The translations under genes were made by a program, and so were the position numbers. Below, piece after piece: positions 1-9,800 of a stretch of 64,000 bases of DNA (within the stretch, counting starts at the first letter, position 1; every line of letters begins with the position of its first letter). The notes beneath the pieces were generated by a model, which was given only the letters and a program-made list of their open reading frames with translations, had not been told where the DNA came from and did no database searches. This stretch comes from Candidatus Anaerobutyricum avicola (GTDB taxonomy: Bacteria; Bacillota; Clostridia; Lachnospirales; Lachnospiraceae). The stretch is taken from assembly GCA_019113845.1 (NCBI GenBank), contig DXGQ01000043.1:1-64000 (forward strand), in the 5' to 3' direction.

Positions 1-70
1 TGTTTATGATACACTAAATTTACCGAAAAAAAGCGTCAGAATTCCCTGAAAAAGGCAAGGGAATTTCCCT
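1..70. repeat. Left terminal inverted repeat of the IS21 element
   Basis: Pairs with 2384-2454. The best-conserved part is AAAAAAAGCGTC followed by AGAATTCCCT near 26-47. Further inward, AAGGGAATTTCCCT near 57-70 matches the reverse complement of the right end with few changes. Multiple internal repeats at the ends are usual in IS21 elements and are read as transposase-binding sites. Confidence 0.75.
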
Positions 71-154
71 AAATAAAGCGGGACATATTGATTCCCCTTT
101 ACATTACATTTATCCTTTATCTAAGCACCACCAAAGATAAAGGAGGAAAGGAAG

Positions 155-1618
155 ATGCTTACTATGTCCCAAATCAATCATATCAAAGACTTGAACAATT
201 GTGGGTACCGGATCAGTGAAATTTCTAAAAAAACAGGTGCTGATCCCAAAACGATACGCAAGTACCTTGCACAGGATGACTTCTCACCACAGCCACCCAT
301 TATCCAGGAAAAGCCTTCCAAGCTGGATCCCTTCAAGCCCATCATCCAAGAATGGCTGGACGAAGACAAGAAACATTGGCGCAAGCAGCACCATACCGCA
401 CAAAGAGTCTATGAGCGTCTCATGGAGGAACACGGCTATACCGGGAGCTACAGTATTGTCCAACGCTATATGAAGAAATGCCGTTCCATCCAGACTGAGA
501 AAGCAAACCTGGAACTGATCTGGGATCCCGGACCAGCACAAGTAGATTTCGGGGAAGCAGACTTTTATGAGGCAGGGAAACTCTGCCGAAAGAAATATCT
601 GACTGTGTCATTCCCCTACAGCAATGATGGATACAGCCAGGTGTTCGGCGGAGAAACCGCAGAGTGTGTCTGCCAGGGGCTGCAGGACATCTTTGAATTT
701 ATCGGCGGCGTACCGCCATTACTGATCTTTGACAATGCAACCGGTGTCGGGCGGCGGATCGGCGATGCAATCCATGAGTCGGAACTTTTTTCCCGTTTCC
801 GTGCCCATTATCACTTCCGGGTGCGCTTCTGTAATCCCTATTCTGGCTGGGAGAAAGGAAATGTGGAGCGCAAGGTTGATTATAACCGTGCGAACCTGTT
901 TGTCCCGGTTCCGCATTTCAATGAGATAGAGAAGTATAACCAGAAGCTGCTCGCCCGCCATGAAAAGAAAGCTTCCGAACTCCATTATAAGAAACAAATC
1001 CCTATCCGGGAATTGTTTGAAGAGGACAGGAAAGCGCTCCTGATGCTGCCGCCAAAACGGTTCGATGTCTGCCGGTATGAATGGCTGAAAGCGGATGGTT
1101 ATGGCAAAGTCTGTATGGATGGAAAGCATTTCTATTCTACCAGGCCGGAAAACGCAAACAAACAGGTGTTGGTGGGAATCCGTGCCCATACCGTTGACAT
1201 CCTTACGGAAGGCGGACAGGTCGTCACAACTCACCGGCGTGCTTACGGAGAGAACCGCACGGATATCAGCGATTACAGTACCACGCTGGCTGTCCTGATG
1301 AAAAACTCCGGAGCATGGGGAAACAGCGGGCTGCGCCGCGAAACACCGGACGCTTTAAGGGCTTACATGGATGCCCAGCCGAAAGAGAAACTGAAGGACT
1401 GCCTGCGGATCATGAATGAGCTGACCAATCAGTATGGCTTCCAGGCAGCGGCCAGCGCTATGGAGATGGCCTGTACAAGAGGCAGTATTAGCATCTGTGA
1501 TGCTTCCGTGCTTGCTGCAAGGATCACCGGATATGGTATTTATACACCGCCGGAGGCAGGTCCATCCCTTGCGGTGTATGATGATATGTTCCTGAAGGAA
1601 GGAGGCACTGTTTCATGA
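155..1618 (+). CDS. istA: IS21-family transposase IstA
   Basis: This 487-residue DDE transposase performs strand transfer of the IS. An N-terminal helix-turn-helix (about 5-45, containing ISEISKKTGADPKTIRKYL) is followed by an RNase H-fold catalytic core. D131 lies in VDFGEADF, a second Asp in LIFDNATG near 190, and the Glu in GWEKGNVERK near 235. A C-terminal beta-rich domain follows. The length matches intact IstA. The ATG has an AGGAGG site 8 bases upstream. The stop overlaps the istB start as ATGA, the usual translational coupling. No frameshift or stop is seen, so the element may be active. Confidence 0.95.
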   Translation: MLTMSQINHIKDLNNCGYRISEISKKTGADPKTIRKYLAQDDFSPQPPIIQEKPSKLDPFKPIIQEWLDEDKKHWRKQHHTAQRVYERLMEEHGYTGSYSIVQRYMKKCRSIQTEKANLELIWDPGPAQVDFGEADFYEAGKLCRKKYLTVSFPYSNDGYSQVFGGETAECVCQGLQDIFEFIGGVPPLLIFDNATGVGRRIGDAIHESELFSRFRAHYHFRVRFCNPYSGWEKGNVERKVDYNRANLFVPVPHFNEIEKYNQKLLARHEKKASELHYKKQIPIRELFEEDRKALLMLPPKRFDVCRYEWLKADGYGKVCMDGKHFYSTRPENANKQVLVGIRAHTVDILTEGGQVVTTHRRAYGENRTDISDYSTTLAVLMKNSGAWGNSGLRRETPDALRAYMDAQPKEKLKDCLRIMNELTNQYGFQAAASAMEMACTRGSISICDASVLAARITGYGIYTPPEAGPSLAVYDDMFLKEGGTVS

Positions 1619-2370
1619 TGACGCCGAAGATGAAAGAAGATTTTTGTACACAGATTCTTGGATCATGCCGACAGCTCTTCCTTTCAAGCAGGATCTCAGA
1701 GATCTGCCGGGAAAAAGGGACGCAGAAGCAGCTGGAATTTATTCTGGAACTGCTGCAGGCGGAACTGACTCTCCGGGATGAAAACCGCCGGAAACGTCTG
1801 ATCAAGCGGGCTGGGTTCCCAACCTATAAGACCTTTGAGGGATACAGCTATCACTGCGTAAAGTTTCCCCCTGCATTTAGCAGGGAGGAGCTTGAAACTC
1901 TTGAGTTTGTCCCGGGGAAAAAGAATCTTGTGCTCTTCGGTCCGGTGGGCATCGGTAAAACCCACATGGCGATCGCAGCCGGTGTAAAAGCCTGCAATCT
2001 CGGTTATAAGACGAAGTTTTATACCGTAACAGAACTTGTGCTGAAGCTTGCGGAATCACGGAAAAGCGGGACGCTGGAGCGCCTTCTGCGGGATCTGCGC
2101 AGCCTTGACCTGCTCATACTGGATGAATGGGGATATGTACCGGTCGATAAGGACGGATCCCAGCTGCTGTTCCGTGTCATATCTGACAGCTATGAGAGCA
2201 AGAGTCTGATCCTGACTACAAACCTGGAATTTTCAAAATGGGGCGGGATCTTTACGGATGACCAGATGGCCGCTGCAATGATCGATCGGCTTGTCCATCA
2301 CGGACATTTACTGATCTTCGAGGGAAAAAGCTACCGAATGGAGCATGCCCTCATGCGCAGGGATGCATAA
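1615..2370 (+). CDS. istB: IS21-family helper ATPase IstB
   Basis: This 251-residue AAA+ ATPase, related to DnaC, assembles on target DNA and delivers it to IstA. The Walker A motif GPVGIGKTHMA lies near residues 102-113 and the Walker B-like LLILDEWGY near 165-173. The C-terminus ends in the IstB-typical arginine-rich helix (MIDRLVHHGHLLIFEGKSYR). The reading frame is intact and of normal length. Two ATG codons stand in tandem at the start; the first overlaps the istA stop. Confidence 0.95.
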   Translation: MMTPKMKEDFCTQILGSCRQLFLSSRISEICREKGTQKQLEFILELLQAELTLRDENRRKRLIKRAGFPTYKTFEGYSYHCVKFPPAFSREELETLEFVPGKKNLVLFGPVGIGKTHMAIAAGVKACNLGYKTKFYTVTELVLKLAESRKSGTLERLLRDLRSLDLLILDEWGYVPVDKDGSQLLFRVISDSYESKSLILTTNLEFSKWGGIFTDDQMAAAMIDRLVHHGHLLIFEGKSYRMEHALMRRDA

Positions 2371-2383
2371 TGCCCGCTGAAAG

Positions 2384-2454
2384 CAGGGAAAATCCCTTGC
2401 TGAAAAAAGGGAATTCCGACGCTTTTTTTAAGGAAAAGTACTTGACAAAAAACA
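2384..2454. repeat. Right terminal inverted repeat of the IS21 element
   Basis: This is the reverse-complement partner of 1-70. GACGCTTTTTTT at 2419-2430 mirrors the left AAAAAAAGCGTC, and the outer tip GACAAAAAACA ends at 2454. Sequence to the right reads as the interior of another gene, which places the boundary here. Confidence 0.72.
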
Positions 2455-2743
2455 CGAAGTGATCTCCGGTGTATTGGATGGGATCGTCACTCCGGAGGAT
2501 GACGATTCCGCAGATTATCCCTGCGAAATGACAATGCGCCGCTGGCACTGCTGGCTGCAAGCCAACCGGATCAGGATAGACGGATACCTGAAATCAACAG
2601 GATACCGTTTGCTGGGATTCTCCACAGAACTTCTGGGATCCCGGGTGTCGCTGCTCGATAAACTGCGAAGTTCACGGCCGGAATGGCTGGAAACACTGCT
2701 CCGGTTCCTTTATAACTCCGGAGGTTTTCTTGTCCCCATTTAA
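2455..2743 (+). pseudogene. 3' remnant of a transposon accessory gene, cut by the IS21 insertion
   Basis: An open frame runs from the IS edge to a stop at 2743 and gives about 95 residues. It includes ADYPCEMTMRRWHCWLQ and ends LYNSGGFLVPI. The character recalls the C-terminus of the DUF6431-type proteins often encoded before such transposases, but that name is from memory and unconfirmed. The first possible start is a GTG at 2459 without a ribosome site. The frame continues back into the IS, so the 5' part lies left of the window. Confidence 0.6.
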
Positions 2744-2821
2744 CATCCAGTCTCTGCACCGACTTTGTTTTGCTGTCACCACTGCCCTGTGGTACCCTCC
2801 CTGCAAAGGAGGTTATGACCA

Positions 2822-4231
2822 ATGAAAACAAACGAAAACATAAAGTGGCAGGAAGAGCAGGCACTGCAGCGGTACCAGCTGATCGCTCCCCTGCTGGATG
2901 GATCACTGGACAACGCAAAGCGGATCCAGCTGCGGGAGACAATCGCGGAACAGAACGGGCTGTCCCCACGAACCCTGTACCGCTATGAAGCGGCTTACAG
3001 AAAGAGCGGGTTCCCCGGGCTAAAACCGCAGGACCGGGAATCAAAGCGCTCCCCGAAGCTCCCGGAAAACTTCGATGAGCTTCTGGAACAGGCAATCCAG
3101 CTGAAGAGGGAAGTCCCAAAACGCTCGGTCCGTCAGATCATCTATATCCTGGAACTGGAGGGCCGTGTAGCCCCGGGAGTCCTGAAGCGTTCCACGATGG
3201 AGAGGTATCTCTATAAAGCCGGATTCGGCGTCCGGCAGATGCAGATGTACAACGATGCCAGGAAGAGTTCCTCAAAACGGTTCTGCAAACCGCACCGGAT
3301 GATGCTGATCCAATGTGATATTAAGTATGGGATCAAGCTTCCCATCGGGAAAAATGGAGCGATGGTGCAAACGTATCTTTCCTCAGCAATTGATGACCAT
3401 TCCCGGTATGTCATCCAGTCAGAATTCTATGACAATCAGGAAAAGGGTATCGTTGAAGACACGTTGCGTAAGGCTGTCCTGAAAGCCGGAAAATTTGACA
3501 CATGCTACTTCGACCGCGGTTCCCAGTATATAGCAAAACAGCTGAACCTGTCCCTTTCCCGTCTGGGCATTCCCGTCCGGCTGGCGCCTCCGGCGAGTGG
3601 CCAGTCAAAAGGAAAGGTAGAAAAGTTCCATCAAGTCGTAGACATGTACCTGAGGGAAGCAAAAGCGCATCAGATCCGGACGCTGGAACAGCTGAACCAG
3701 TACTGGGAGATCTTCCTCGAAGAGTACTACCACAAGAAGCCCCATGAAGGGATCCGTGAGTACTACGAAAGCCTGGGCAGCCCCGTTCCCGCCCAGGGGA
3801 TCACACCGATGCAGGAATGGGGAAGGGACAGCCGTCCCCTGACATTCCTTGATACCGGCGTAGTGGCGGAGGCATTTCTCCACCACGAAACCCGGCTGGT
3901 AGACAAGGGGGCATGTATCAGCTTCCAGGGCAGGAAATATGAGACGAAACCTTCCCTGATCGGCTGCAAGGTGGAGATTTCTTACGACCCGATGTCTCCG
4001 GAAGTGATCCGGGTATCCTATCCGGGGATTCCGCCTTTTGAGGCAGAACCGGTAAAGATCGGGGAATTCTGCTCCAAAACTCCGGCGCTGCCGGTCTCCA
4101 TGCAGGAACAGGAAACGGAAGCTTCCCGGTTCCTTTCCGCACTGGAGAAAAAACATGAACAGAGCAGACGGCAGGTGGCGGATGCGATCTCCTTCGGCCA
4201 GTACAGGAAGGATGGTGGCAGCAATGTATGA
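2822..4231 (+). CDS. DDE (rve-type) transposase, TniA/TnsB-like
   Basis: A 469-residue transposase. It starts with helix-turn-helix segments (about 25-120: NGLSPRTLYRYEAAYRKSG and KRSVRQIIYILE). The integrase core has Asp165 in LIQCDIKYG, Asp230 in CYFDRGSQY and Glu267 in GKVEKFHQ, with spacing right for a DDE enzyme. A Mu-type beta-barrel follows at about 350-410. AAAGGAGG lies 10 bases before the ATG. The 3' end overlaps the ATPase gene by 8 bases, so the two are translationally coupled. The reading frame is intact, and I infer it moves the host element together with the ATPase. Confidence 0.9.
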   Translation: MKTNENIKWQEEQALQRYQLIAPLLDGSLDNAKRIQLRETIAEQNGLSPRTLYRYEAAYRKSGFPGLKPQDRESKRSPKLPENFDELLEQAIQLKREVPKRSVRQIIYILELEGRVAPGVLKRSTMERYLYKAGFGVRQMQMYNDARKSSSKRFCKPHRMMLIQCDIKYGIKLPIGKNGAMVQTYLSSAIDDHSRYVIQSEFYDNQEKGIVEDTLRKAVLKAGKFDTCYFDRGSQYIAKQLNLSLSRLGIPVRLAPPASGQSKGKVEKFHQVVDMYLREAKAHQIRTLEQLNQYWEIFLEEYYHKKPHEGIREYYESLGSPVPAQGITPMQEWGRDSRPLTFLDTGVVAEAFLHHETRLVDKGACISFQGRKYETKPSLIGCKVEISYDPMSPEVIRVSYPGIPPFEAEPVKIGEFCSKTPALPVSMQEQETEASRFLSALEKKHEQSRRQVADAISFGQYRKDGGSNV

Positions 4232-5042
4232 AACATTTTTCCAGATGGATCACACTCCCTTTTCGAGGGACACACCGGTTGCCGATCTTTACGAATCGCC
4301 TGCCATGGCGGATACCCTGGGGAGACTCGCTTATGCGGCAGACCGCCAGCTCTTTGCGGTAGTCACTGCGGATGCGGGCTGCGGAAAATCCACGCTCATC
4401 CGCCGGTTTGTGACCAGTCTGCCCAAAGAGGAATACCTGTTCCTGTATCTGTCGGATTCCAAACTGACCCCGCGTTGGTTCTATAAAGGGATGCTGGACC
4501 AGCTGGGGATTGAATCAAAGTTTTACCGCGGTGACGCAAAGCGGCAGCTCCAGAAGGAAGTGGAGATCATCCGCGGCGTCCAGAAAAAGAAAGTGGTCTG
4601 CATTCTGGATGAGGCCCATCTTCTGGAGAAGGAGACCATTGAGGAATTTCGCTTTCTCTTAAACTACCGCTTTGATTCCATCAGCCCGATGGCGCTTGTC
4701 CTTGTGGGGCAGACGGAACTGTGGGATAAACTCCGGATGCAGCGGTACGCTGCTGTCCGGCAGAGGATCGATATCAACTGTGTCCTTCCCCATCTGGACC
4801 GTGCCGAAACCGAACGGTACATCCAGTCCCATCTGGCTTATGCCGGCGGCAGGCAGGACATCTTCACAGACAAAGCGCTGGATGATATCTATAAGGAGTC
4901 CACCGGGATTCCCCGCCGGGTCAACCGGATCTGTGAAAAGAGCCTGATGTATGCCAGCCAGCAGGGAAAACGCCTGATCGATGAGCACCTTGTCCGCTAC
5001 ATCATTGAACATGAGATGCTGGGAGGTGACACACACCAATGA
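4224..5042 (+). CDS. AAA ATPase, TniB/TnsC/ExeA-like transposition protein
   Basis: A 272-residue ATPase with Walker A ADAGCGKSTLIR (about 50-61), Walker B VVCILDEAHLL (about 122-132) and the sensor region SPMALVLVGQTELWDKL. Proteins of this type select the target and regulate the DDE transposase in Tn7, Tn5053 and Mu-like elements. The ATG at 4224 inside the transposase stop region fits the family N-terminus (FFQMDHTPFSRDTP). A start further upstream would overlap the transposase by more than 70 bases with no ribosome site. It overlaps the next gene as ATGA. Confidence 0.9.
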   Translation: MYETFFQMDHTPFSRDTPVADLYESPAMADTLGRLAYAADRQLFAVVTADAGCGKSTLIRRFVTSLPKEEYLFLYLSDSKLTPRWFYKGMLDQLGIESKFYRGDAKRQLQKEVEIIRGVQKKKVVCILDEAHLLEKETIEEFRFLLNYRFDSISPMALVLVGQTELWDKLRMQRYAAVRQRIDINCVLPHLDRAETERYIQSHLAYAGGRQDIFTDKALDDIYKESTGIPRRVNRICEKSLMYASQQGKRLIDEHLVRYIIEHEMLGGDTHQ

Positions 5043-5356
5043 TCACATTTACCTGTAAAGGAAAAGGATGTTCTCCCCGGCAGTGGGAAGGCAGTCTTGA
5101 GATCCTGCAGAGAGGAAACCCGTGTGAGGCAGAACTCTGTGCCAGGGGAAGCCGCTTCCACCTGATCGTAGGAAAGCATTCCTACGGGAACTATCTCTGT
5201 ATCCCCAACTGGGATGTTGGTACAGAACTCTCATCACTGACAGACATCTTCTGGAATGAGGAACGCCTCCGGCATTACAGCCGAATGAAAAAGGCAGATG
5301 CCTGTACCATCGTCTCGGCACTTAAAGTGCTGGCAGAGCATGGATGTATGAACTAA
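5039..5356 (+). CDS. Small transposon accessory protein, unknown function
   Basis: A 105-residue protein coupled to the ATPase gene by an ATGA overlap. It has no signal peptide, membrane segment or recognised motif. Two Cys pairs are present (CKGKGC near the N-terminus and CEAELC near 28). The layout resembles the DUF6618-like proteins I associate with this transposon type, but that is recollection. Its conserved position after the ATPase suggests a role in transposition or target choice. A strong hairpin follows the stop. Confidence 0.7.
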   Translation: MITFTCKGKGCSPRQWEGSLEILQRGNPCEAELCARGSRFHLIVGKHSYGNYLCIPNWDVGTELSSLTDIFWNEERLRHYSRMKKADACTIVSALKVLAEHGCMN

Positions 5357-5366
5357 TTCCTTCCGT

Positions 5367-5390
5367 GATGGGGCGGATAACCGCCCCATC
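5367..5390 (+). terminator. Hairpin after the transposition operon
   Basis: A perfect 10-base stem (GATGGGGCGG paired with CCGCCCCATC) with a 4-base loop, 10 bases past the stop. No T-run follows, so it may act as a Rho-dependent pause or a 3'-end stabiliser instead of a classic terminator. Confidence 0.55.
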
Positions 5391-5403
5391 AAAGGGAACA
5401 TTC

Positions 5404-5457
5404 CATGACAGATATCCTGGCAATTTCATGTCAGCATGACAGAGCGGGATCATGACA
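5404..5457. repeat. Right end of the transposon with repeated TGTCATG sites
   Basis: On the minus strand TGTCATG occurs at 5457-5451, 5441-5435 and 5410-5404, with an inverted copy (CATGTCA) at 5427-5433. The outermost copy begins TGT exactly where the disrupted surface-protein gene stops resembling a normal continuation. Terminal TGT plus several internal copies is the pattern of TnsB/TniA-binding ends. Confidence 0.6.
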
Positions 5458-6717
5458 TCCCAGGAGAGCATTAACATCAACAACATCTTTATCTGAATCC
5501 GATACATTTTCAGGATTTTTTTCCGGAACACCTTCCGTATCTTTTGCAACTTCTTCTACTGTTCCGTCGGAACATACAGTACCTGCATAAGAATATAAAT
5601 CCGATGTAATGTCCAGATATAAGGCTGGACGAACACCTGTCCCGCAATTTTCTACTGCCATACCATAATTAATTCCCCAACCATTTTCCGTAACTTCACA
5701 GGCACTTCCCGTGCTGCTTCCCGGAGAACGAAGCCACCAGGAACTGTTCCCTGCACCAGGTTCATCTGTTGATCTGGATGTTCCCATAGCAAAAGCGTAT
5801 GAGGTACTTTTCCGTCCCATGCGTGCTTCATCCCAAATAGTTGGATCTGATACAAAACCATAATCCTCCGCCTTGTTTCCCCACACATCTGTCTCTGATA
5901 ATAAGAACACCTTGTCTTTTGTTCCATTACCACCTTCTGTACCAAACTGTAAATTATCATTGTTCTCAATATCTTTCTCTAAAATGCTTTCCTGCTCTTC
6001 TGAATGGAAGGCATTGTCAAAAAAGTTATTATCACTGTAATCGATATTATTTTGATTACTTTCACTTCCATATCCATTCATCCAACTTCGAATAGTACTT
6101 ATTTCCCAAGTAACATGCTCATAATCCGGATGATATATCTGACAGTCCAATATTTCATCAGAGAACAAAAACAACTGTTCATCATCAATATTGAGTATGC
6201 GCCATTTTATCGGCTCATATTTAAAATAATGATATGTATCAGGGTCTCCCCATTCATAATTATAGCCATAACCAACATTGCGATACGTTGCATCTTCCAT
6301 TTTCATCCGGCGATATTTTACTCCGTCTACCGTTGCATTTTCATTACTATCATATGAAGCATTTTGAATCGCTGCAAATGTACTGCTATCAACAGATTCA
6401 TATTTGGTTTCGTAAAAAGAATTCATCTCTTTTTCTAATTTTGTTTCTGATTCGCTTCCTTTCAACACAACTTCCGTTTGCGGATAACTTCCAAACCAGA
6501 CGCAATCCCATGTGACTTTTTGCTCTGCTGCCATGGAATCATTTTTTACAATATCTGGATTATGTAATGTGCTGCTTGCCTCTACTGTAGACGGAATTCT
6601 ATCCTGATTGACAGATAAACTATTCCCAACATCACTTACAGATAAAATGGTTACTGACAGAATAACTGTCAGAAGCAGTGAGCCTGTACGTTTTGCTATA
6701 CTCACACATTTTTTCAC
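5431..6717 (-). CDS. Secreted DUF6273-domain surface protein, 3' end replaced by a transposon
   Basis: A 428-residue exported protein. The signal peptide is about 1-30 (MKKCVSIAKRTGSLLLTVILS). One large DUF6273-type domain spans about 60-390, with the family signatures WFGSYPQTEV, PIKWRILN, SWWLRSPG and VRPALYLDI. An acidic linker follows, and then the frame runs into the transposon end, so the last eight codons (CHDPALSC) are transposon sequence. Intact relatives usually continue past the DUF6273 domain. It is the third gene of a minus-strand surface-protein operon, 135 bases after the previous stop. Whether the shortened product stays at the cell wall is not known. Confidence 0.8.
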   Translation of the reverse strand: MKKCVSIAKRTGSLLLTVILSVTILSVSDVGNSLSVNQDRIPSTVEASSTLHNPDIVKNDSMAAEQKVTWDCVWFGSYPQTEVVLKGSESETKLEKEMNSFYETKYESVDSSTFAAIQNASYDSNENATVDGVKYRRMKMEDATYRNVGYGYNYEWGDPDTYHYFKYEPIKWRILNIDDEQLFLFSDEILDCQIYHPDYEHVTWEISTIRSWMNGYGSESNQNNIDYSDNNFFDNAFHSEEQESILEKDIENNDNLQFGTEGGNGTKDKVFLLSETDVWGNKAEDYGFVSDPTIWDEARMGRKSTSYAFAMGTSRSTDEPGAGNSSWWLRSPGSSTGSACEVTENGWGINYGMAVENCGTGVRPALYLDITSDLYSYAGTVCSDGTVEEVAKDTEGVPEKNPENVSDSDKDVVDVNALLGCHDPALSC

Positions 6718-6852
6718 TATAGTCTCTCCCTGTTTTTAATGCTGCATCCGAAATTTCTTCAATCATTTCATCAGTCCACTACATTTCCAGATAGTTACCC
6801 TGAATCCATCTCAGAGATTCCATTCCAGACGCAGCAACTTATTCGTTTACTT

Positions 6853-9800
6853 TTACTTCGTTACTTTTATACTCTTGGCCAGCTTTGCTTTCTTAAACAG
6901 CTTCTTATATGCTTTCAACTTGTTTTTCGGCACTTTGATCTTCGCCGTTTTGTTGATGCCTTTGAATGCGTTCTTGCCAATCTTTTTCAGTTTTTTTGAT
7001 TTAATAATAATATTTTTCAGATTTTTACATCCGGAAAATGCATTTTTTCCAATAGATGTAACTTTCGCCGGGATAACAATCCTTTTCAATGATGTACACT
7101 TGTTAAATGCACCATTTCCTATGACTGTAATATTATTACTAATTATTATTTTCTTTATTTTTTTACATTTACTAAATGCATTATTAGCAATGTTAGTAAC
7201 ATTGTAAGTTATACCATTGATATTAACTACCGAAGGTATTGTGACATTGACAACATTCACATTCAGTACTTTTTTATACACAACAGTTTTTCCTTGCTCT
7301 ACAACCTGGTAATCAGCATTCGTTTCTTCATCTGTAATAGTTGTTCCTGATGCAGGTAAATCTGATGAATCAGATTCTCCTGGTTTCACTGATTCCTGAG
7401 AATCTTTGTTATCTTCTATCGTTTCTCCCGGTTTGACAGATGGATTATTTTCTTCTGGCTGCTCTGTGTCATCTGATGGCGCTGGTTGTTCCGTGTCATC
7501 TGGTGATACTGGTTGTTCTACGTCATCTGACGGTTTTGACGGATCATCCTCAGTCGTTCCCGTGTCATCTTCTTCTGGTTGTCTAATTATTACAGTGAGA
7601 CTAGCTGTCTTCTTATTATCTTCTACCGATTGTGCTGTAACTATGACAGTAGCAGCTGTTTCATCCCTTGCAATTGATAATACTCCATTAGAGTCAACTG
7701 TAGTTTGAGCAGAATTATTCCCACTTAATATCCATGTCACTTCCTGTGATGGATGGTTCGTTCCTTCTACAACTGCTGTTAATTGCTGTTTTTCTCCTGC
7801 TAATAATTGTAACGAATTTGGAGTAATACGTACACCTGTCACTACAGGTTCTTCTGATATTTGATCCGAAATTAATTTATTCCAACAATTTTCCGGATTA
7901 AAGGTGTAATTATTCCTGTCCTTTGTCAATTTCAAATTATTAAAATGTGATGAATCACTCTCAAATACTACATTTTGCTTTGATTCTGAATTCAAAACGA
8001 CTGTATGAGTTCCAGAAGCTGCAAAATTATAAGATGAACCAGATTTCTGTGTAAAATCTCCACCGATATACATGGTACCAGCAGTAAGGTAATCAGAATG
8101 ATTTTCATAAGAATACGTCAGGAAATCTCCGCCTACCCGTACCTCATCTGCATCCTTTACCATCTCCAGATAAGCATCTTTACTGCTGCTGGTCTGGGTC
8201 ACATCTTCTTCTCCGTCATCTCCGATGCTGCGGCTTCCGGCGATATAGTAGTCTCCCGGCACATTCAGTTTACCGCCGTTTAGATAAATGGTTCCGCCCG
8301 TCTGCAGCAGATTATTTTTTATCTGGACTGTACTTCCACCAAAATCCCAAATCCCTTCTGTAAATGTAAACTGATCACCTGTATTAATGGCTCCGCTTCC
8401 CAGACTATGTCCCTTCAACTTCCACGTACCATCAATCCCAAATTCATCAGCACTGATCGTCAGGTTGATATCCTGCCCTAATTCAAAGCCACGGATAGCA
8501 GAAGCAATCTCGATATTCGGGTTCTGGAACTCCACCGTGGCAAATCCACTACTGGTTCGTTCAAATGTTATTTTCTGTTTACCTGTTCCATTAAAAACTA
8601 CCTTATGGCCTTCCGTTGCGTTAAAGTTTTCCGCAGACATATTATTAGACCTGTATCTTTGTGTAAAGTTTCCTCCTACATATAAGGTTCCTGCTGTCAG
8701 GTAATCCGAATGGTTTTCATACGAATACGTCAGAAAATCTCCTCCTACCCGTACTATATCCGCATCCTTTACCATCTCCAGATAAGCATTATCGCTGACA
8801 CTTGTGGACGTTACGTCCTCTTCCCCGTCATCTCCCATCTCACGGCTTCCGGCTATATAATAATCTCCTGGCACATTCATCTTACCGCCGTTTAGATAGA
8901 TGGTTCCTCCACTCTGAAGCAGATCATTCTTTATCTGGACTGTACTTCCACCAAAATCCCAGATCCCTTCTGTAAATGTAAACTGATCACCTGTATTAAT
9001 GGCTCCACTTCCCAGACTATGTCCATTCAACTTCCACGTACCATCAATCCCAAATTCATCAGCACTGATCGTCAGGTTGATATCCTGCCCTAATTCAAAG
9101 CCACGGATAGCAGAAGCAATCTCGATATTCGGGTTCTGAAACTCCACCGTGGCAAATCCACTACTGGTTCGTTCAAATGTTATTTTCTGTTTACCTGTTC
9201 CATTAAAAACTACCTTATGGTCTTCCGTTGCGTTAAAGTTTTCCGCAGACATATTATTAGACCTATATCTTTGTGTAAAGTTTCCTCCCACATATAAGGT
9301 TCCTGCTGTCAGGTAATCCGAATGGTTTTCATACGAATACGTCAGAAAATCTCCTCCTACCCGTACTATATCTGCATCCTTTACCATCTCCAGATAAGCA
9401 TCATCGCTGACACTTGTGGACGTTACGTCCTCTTCTCCGTCATCTCCCATCTCACGGCTTCCGGCGATGTAATAATCTCCAACCACATCCATTTCACCAC
9501 CGTTTACATATAACATTCCACCGCTCTGTAATACATCTCCCTGTACCGTTAATTTATGTCCATTGAGATCCACCTTACCTTCTTCGATATACAGATTACA
9601 GTAGGTTTCCATATCTTCTGTAAGTGTGTAGTCGCTGGTGATGTGTACATCGGAACTGGAGAATACATTTTGCTGCAGGTCATCCAATGTAATTTCCACC
9701 TCTGTGGCTGTAACATCATTCGGCTCCGGTTGCATATCGAGGACTTCCACGGCATCTGCGCAATACTCATCACAATATAAAGCATAGACGTCTTTATTAG

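Larger units (their letters stand above)
1..2454 (+). mobile_element. IS21-family insertion sequence, complete
   Basis: The element carries the istA-istB gene pair between imperfect inverted ends. The first 37 bases and the reverse complement of 2418-2454 both begin TGTTT, and both reach the shared string AAAAAAAGCGTC at the same distance. The similarity continues inward to about base 70 on the left and 2384 on the right. A length of about 2.45 kb fits IS21 elements. It has landed in a gene of the larger transposon that continues from 2455. The window starts at the inferred left tip, so the left target duplication cannot be checked. Confidence 0.88.
2455..5457 (+). mobile_element. Right part of a Mu/Tn7/Tn5053-type transposon
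   Basis: The visible part encodes a truncated accessory protein, an rve-type DDE transposase, an AAA ATPase and a small accessory protein, in overlapping order on the plus strand. This is the transposase plus ATPase design of TniA/TniB and TnsB/TnsC. The right end is placed at 5457. Read inward from there on the minus strand it starts TGTCATGATC and repeats TGTCATG twice within 55 bases. The left end and any cargo lie outside the window. The IS21 copy sits in its first visible gene. Confidence 0.72.

Noticed and set aside
719-1234. Minus-strand frame of 171 codons inside istA
   Set aside because: Shadow of the transposase gene; no independent signal.
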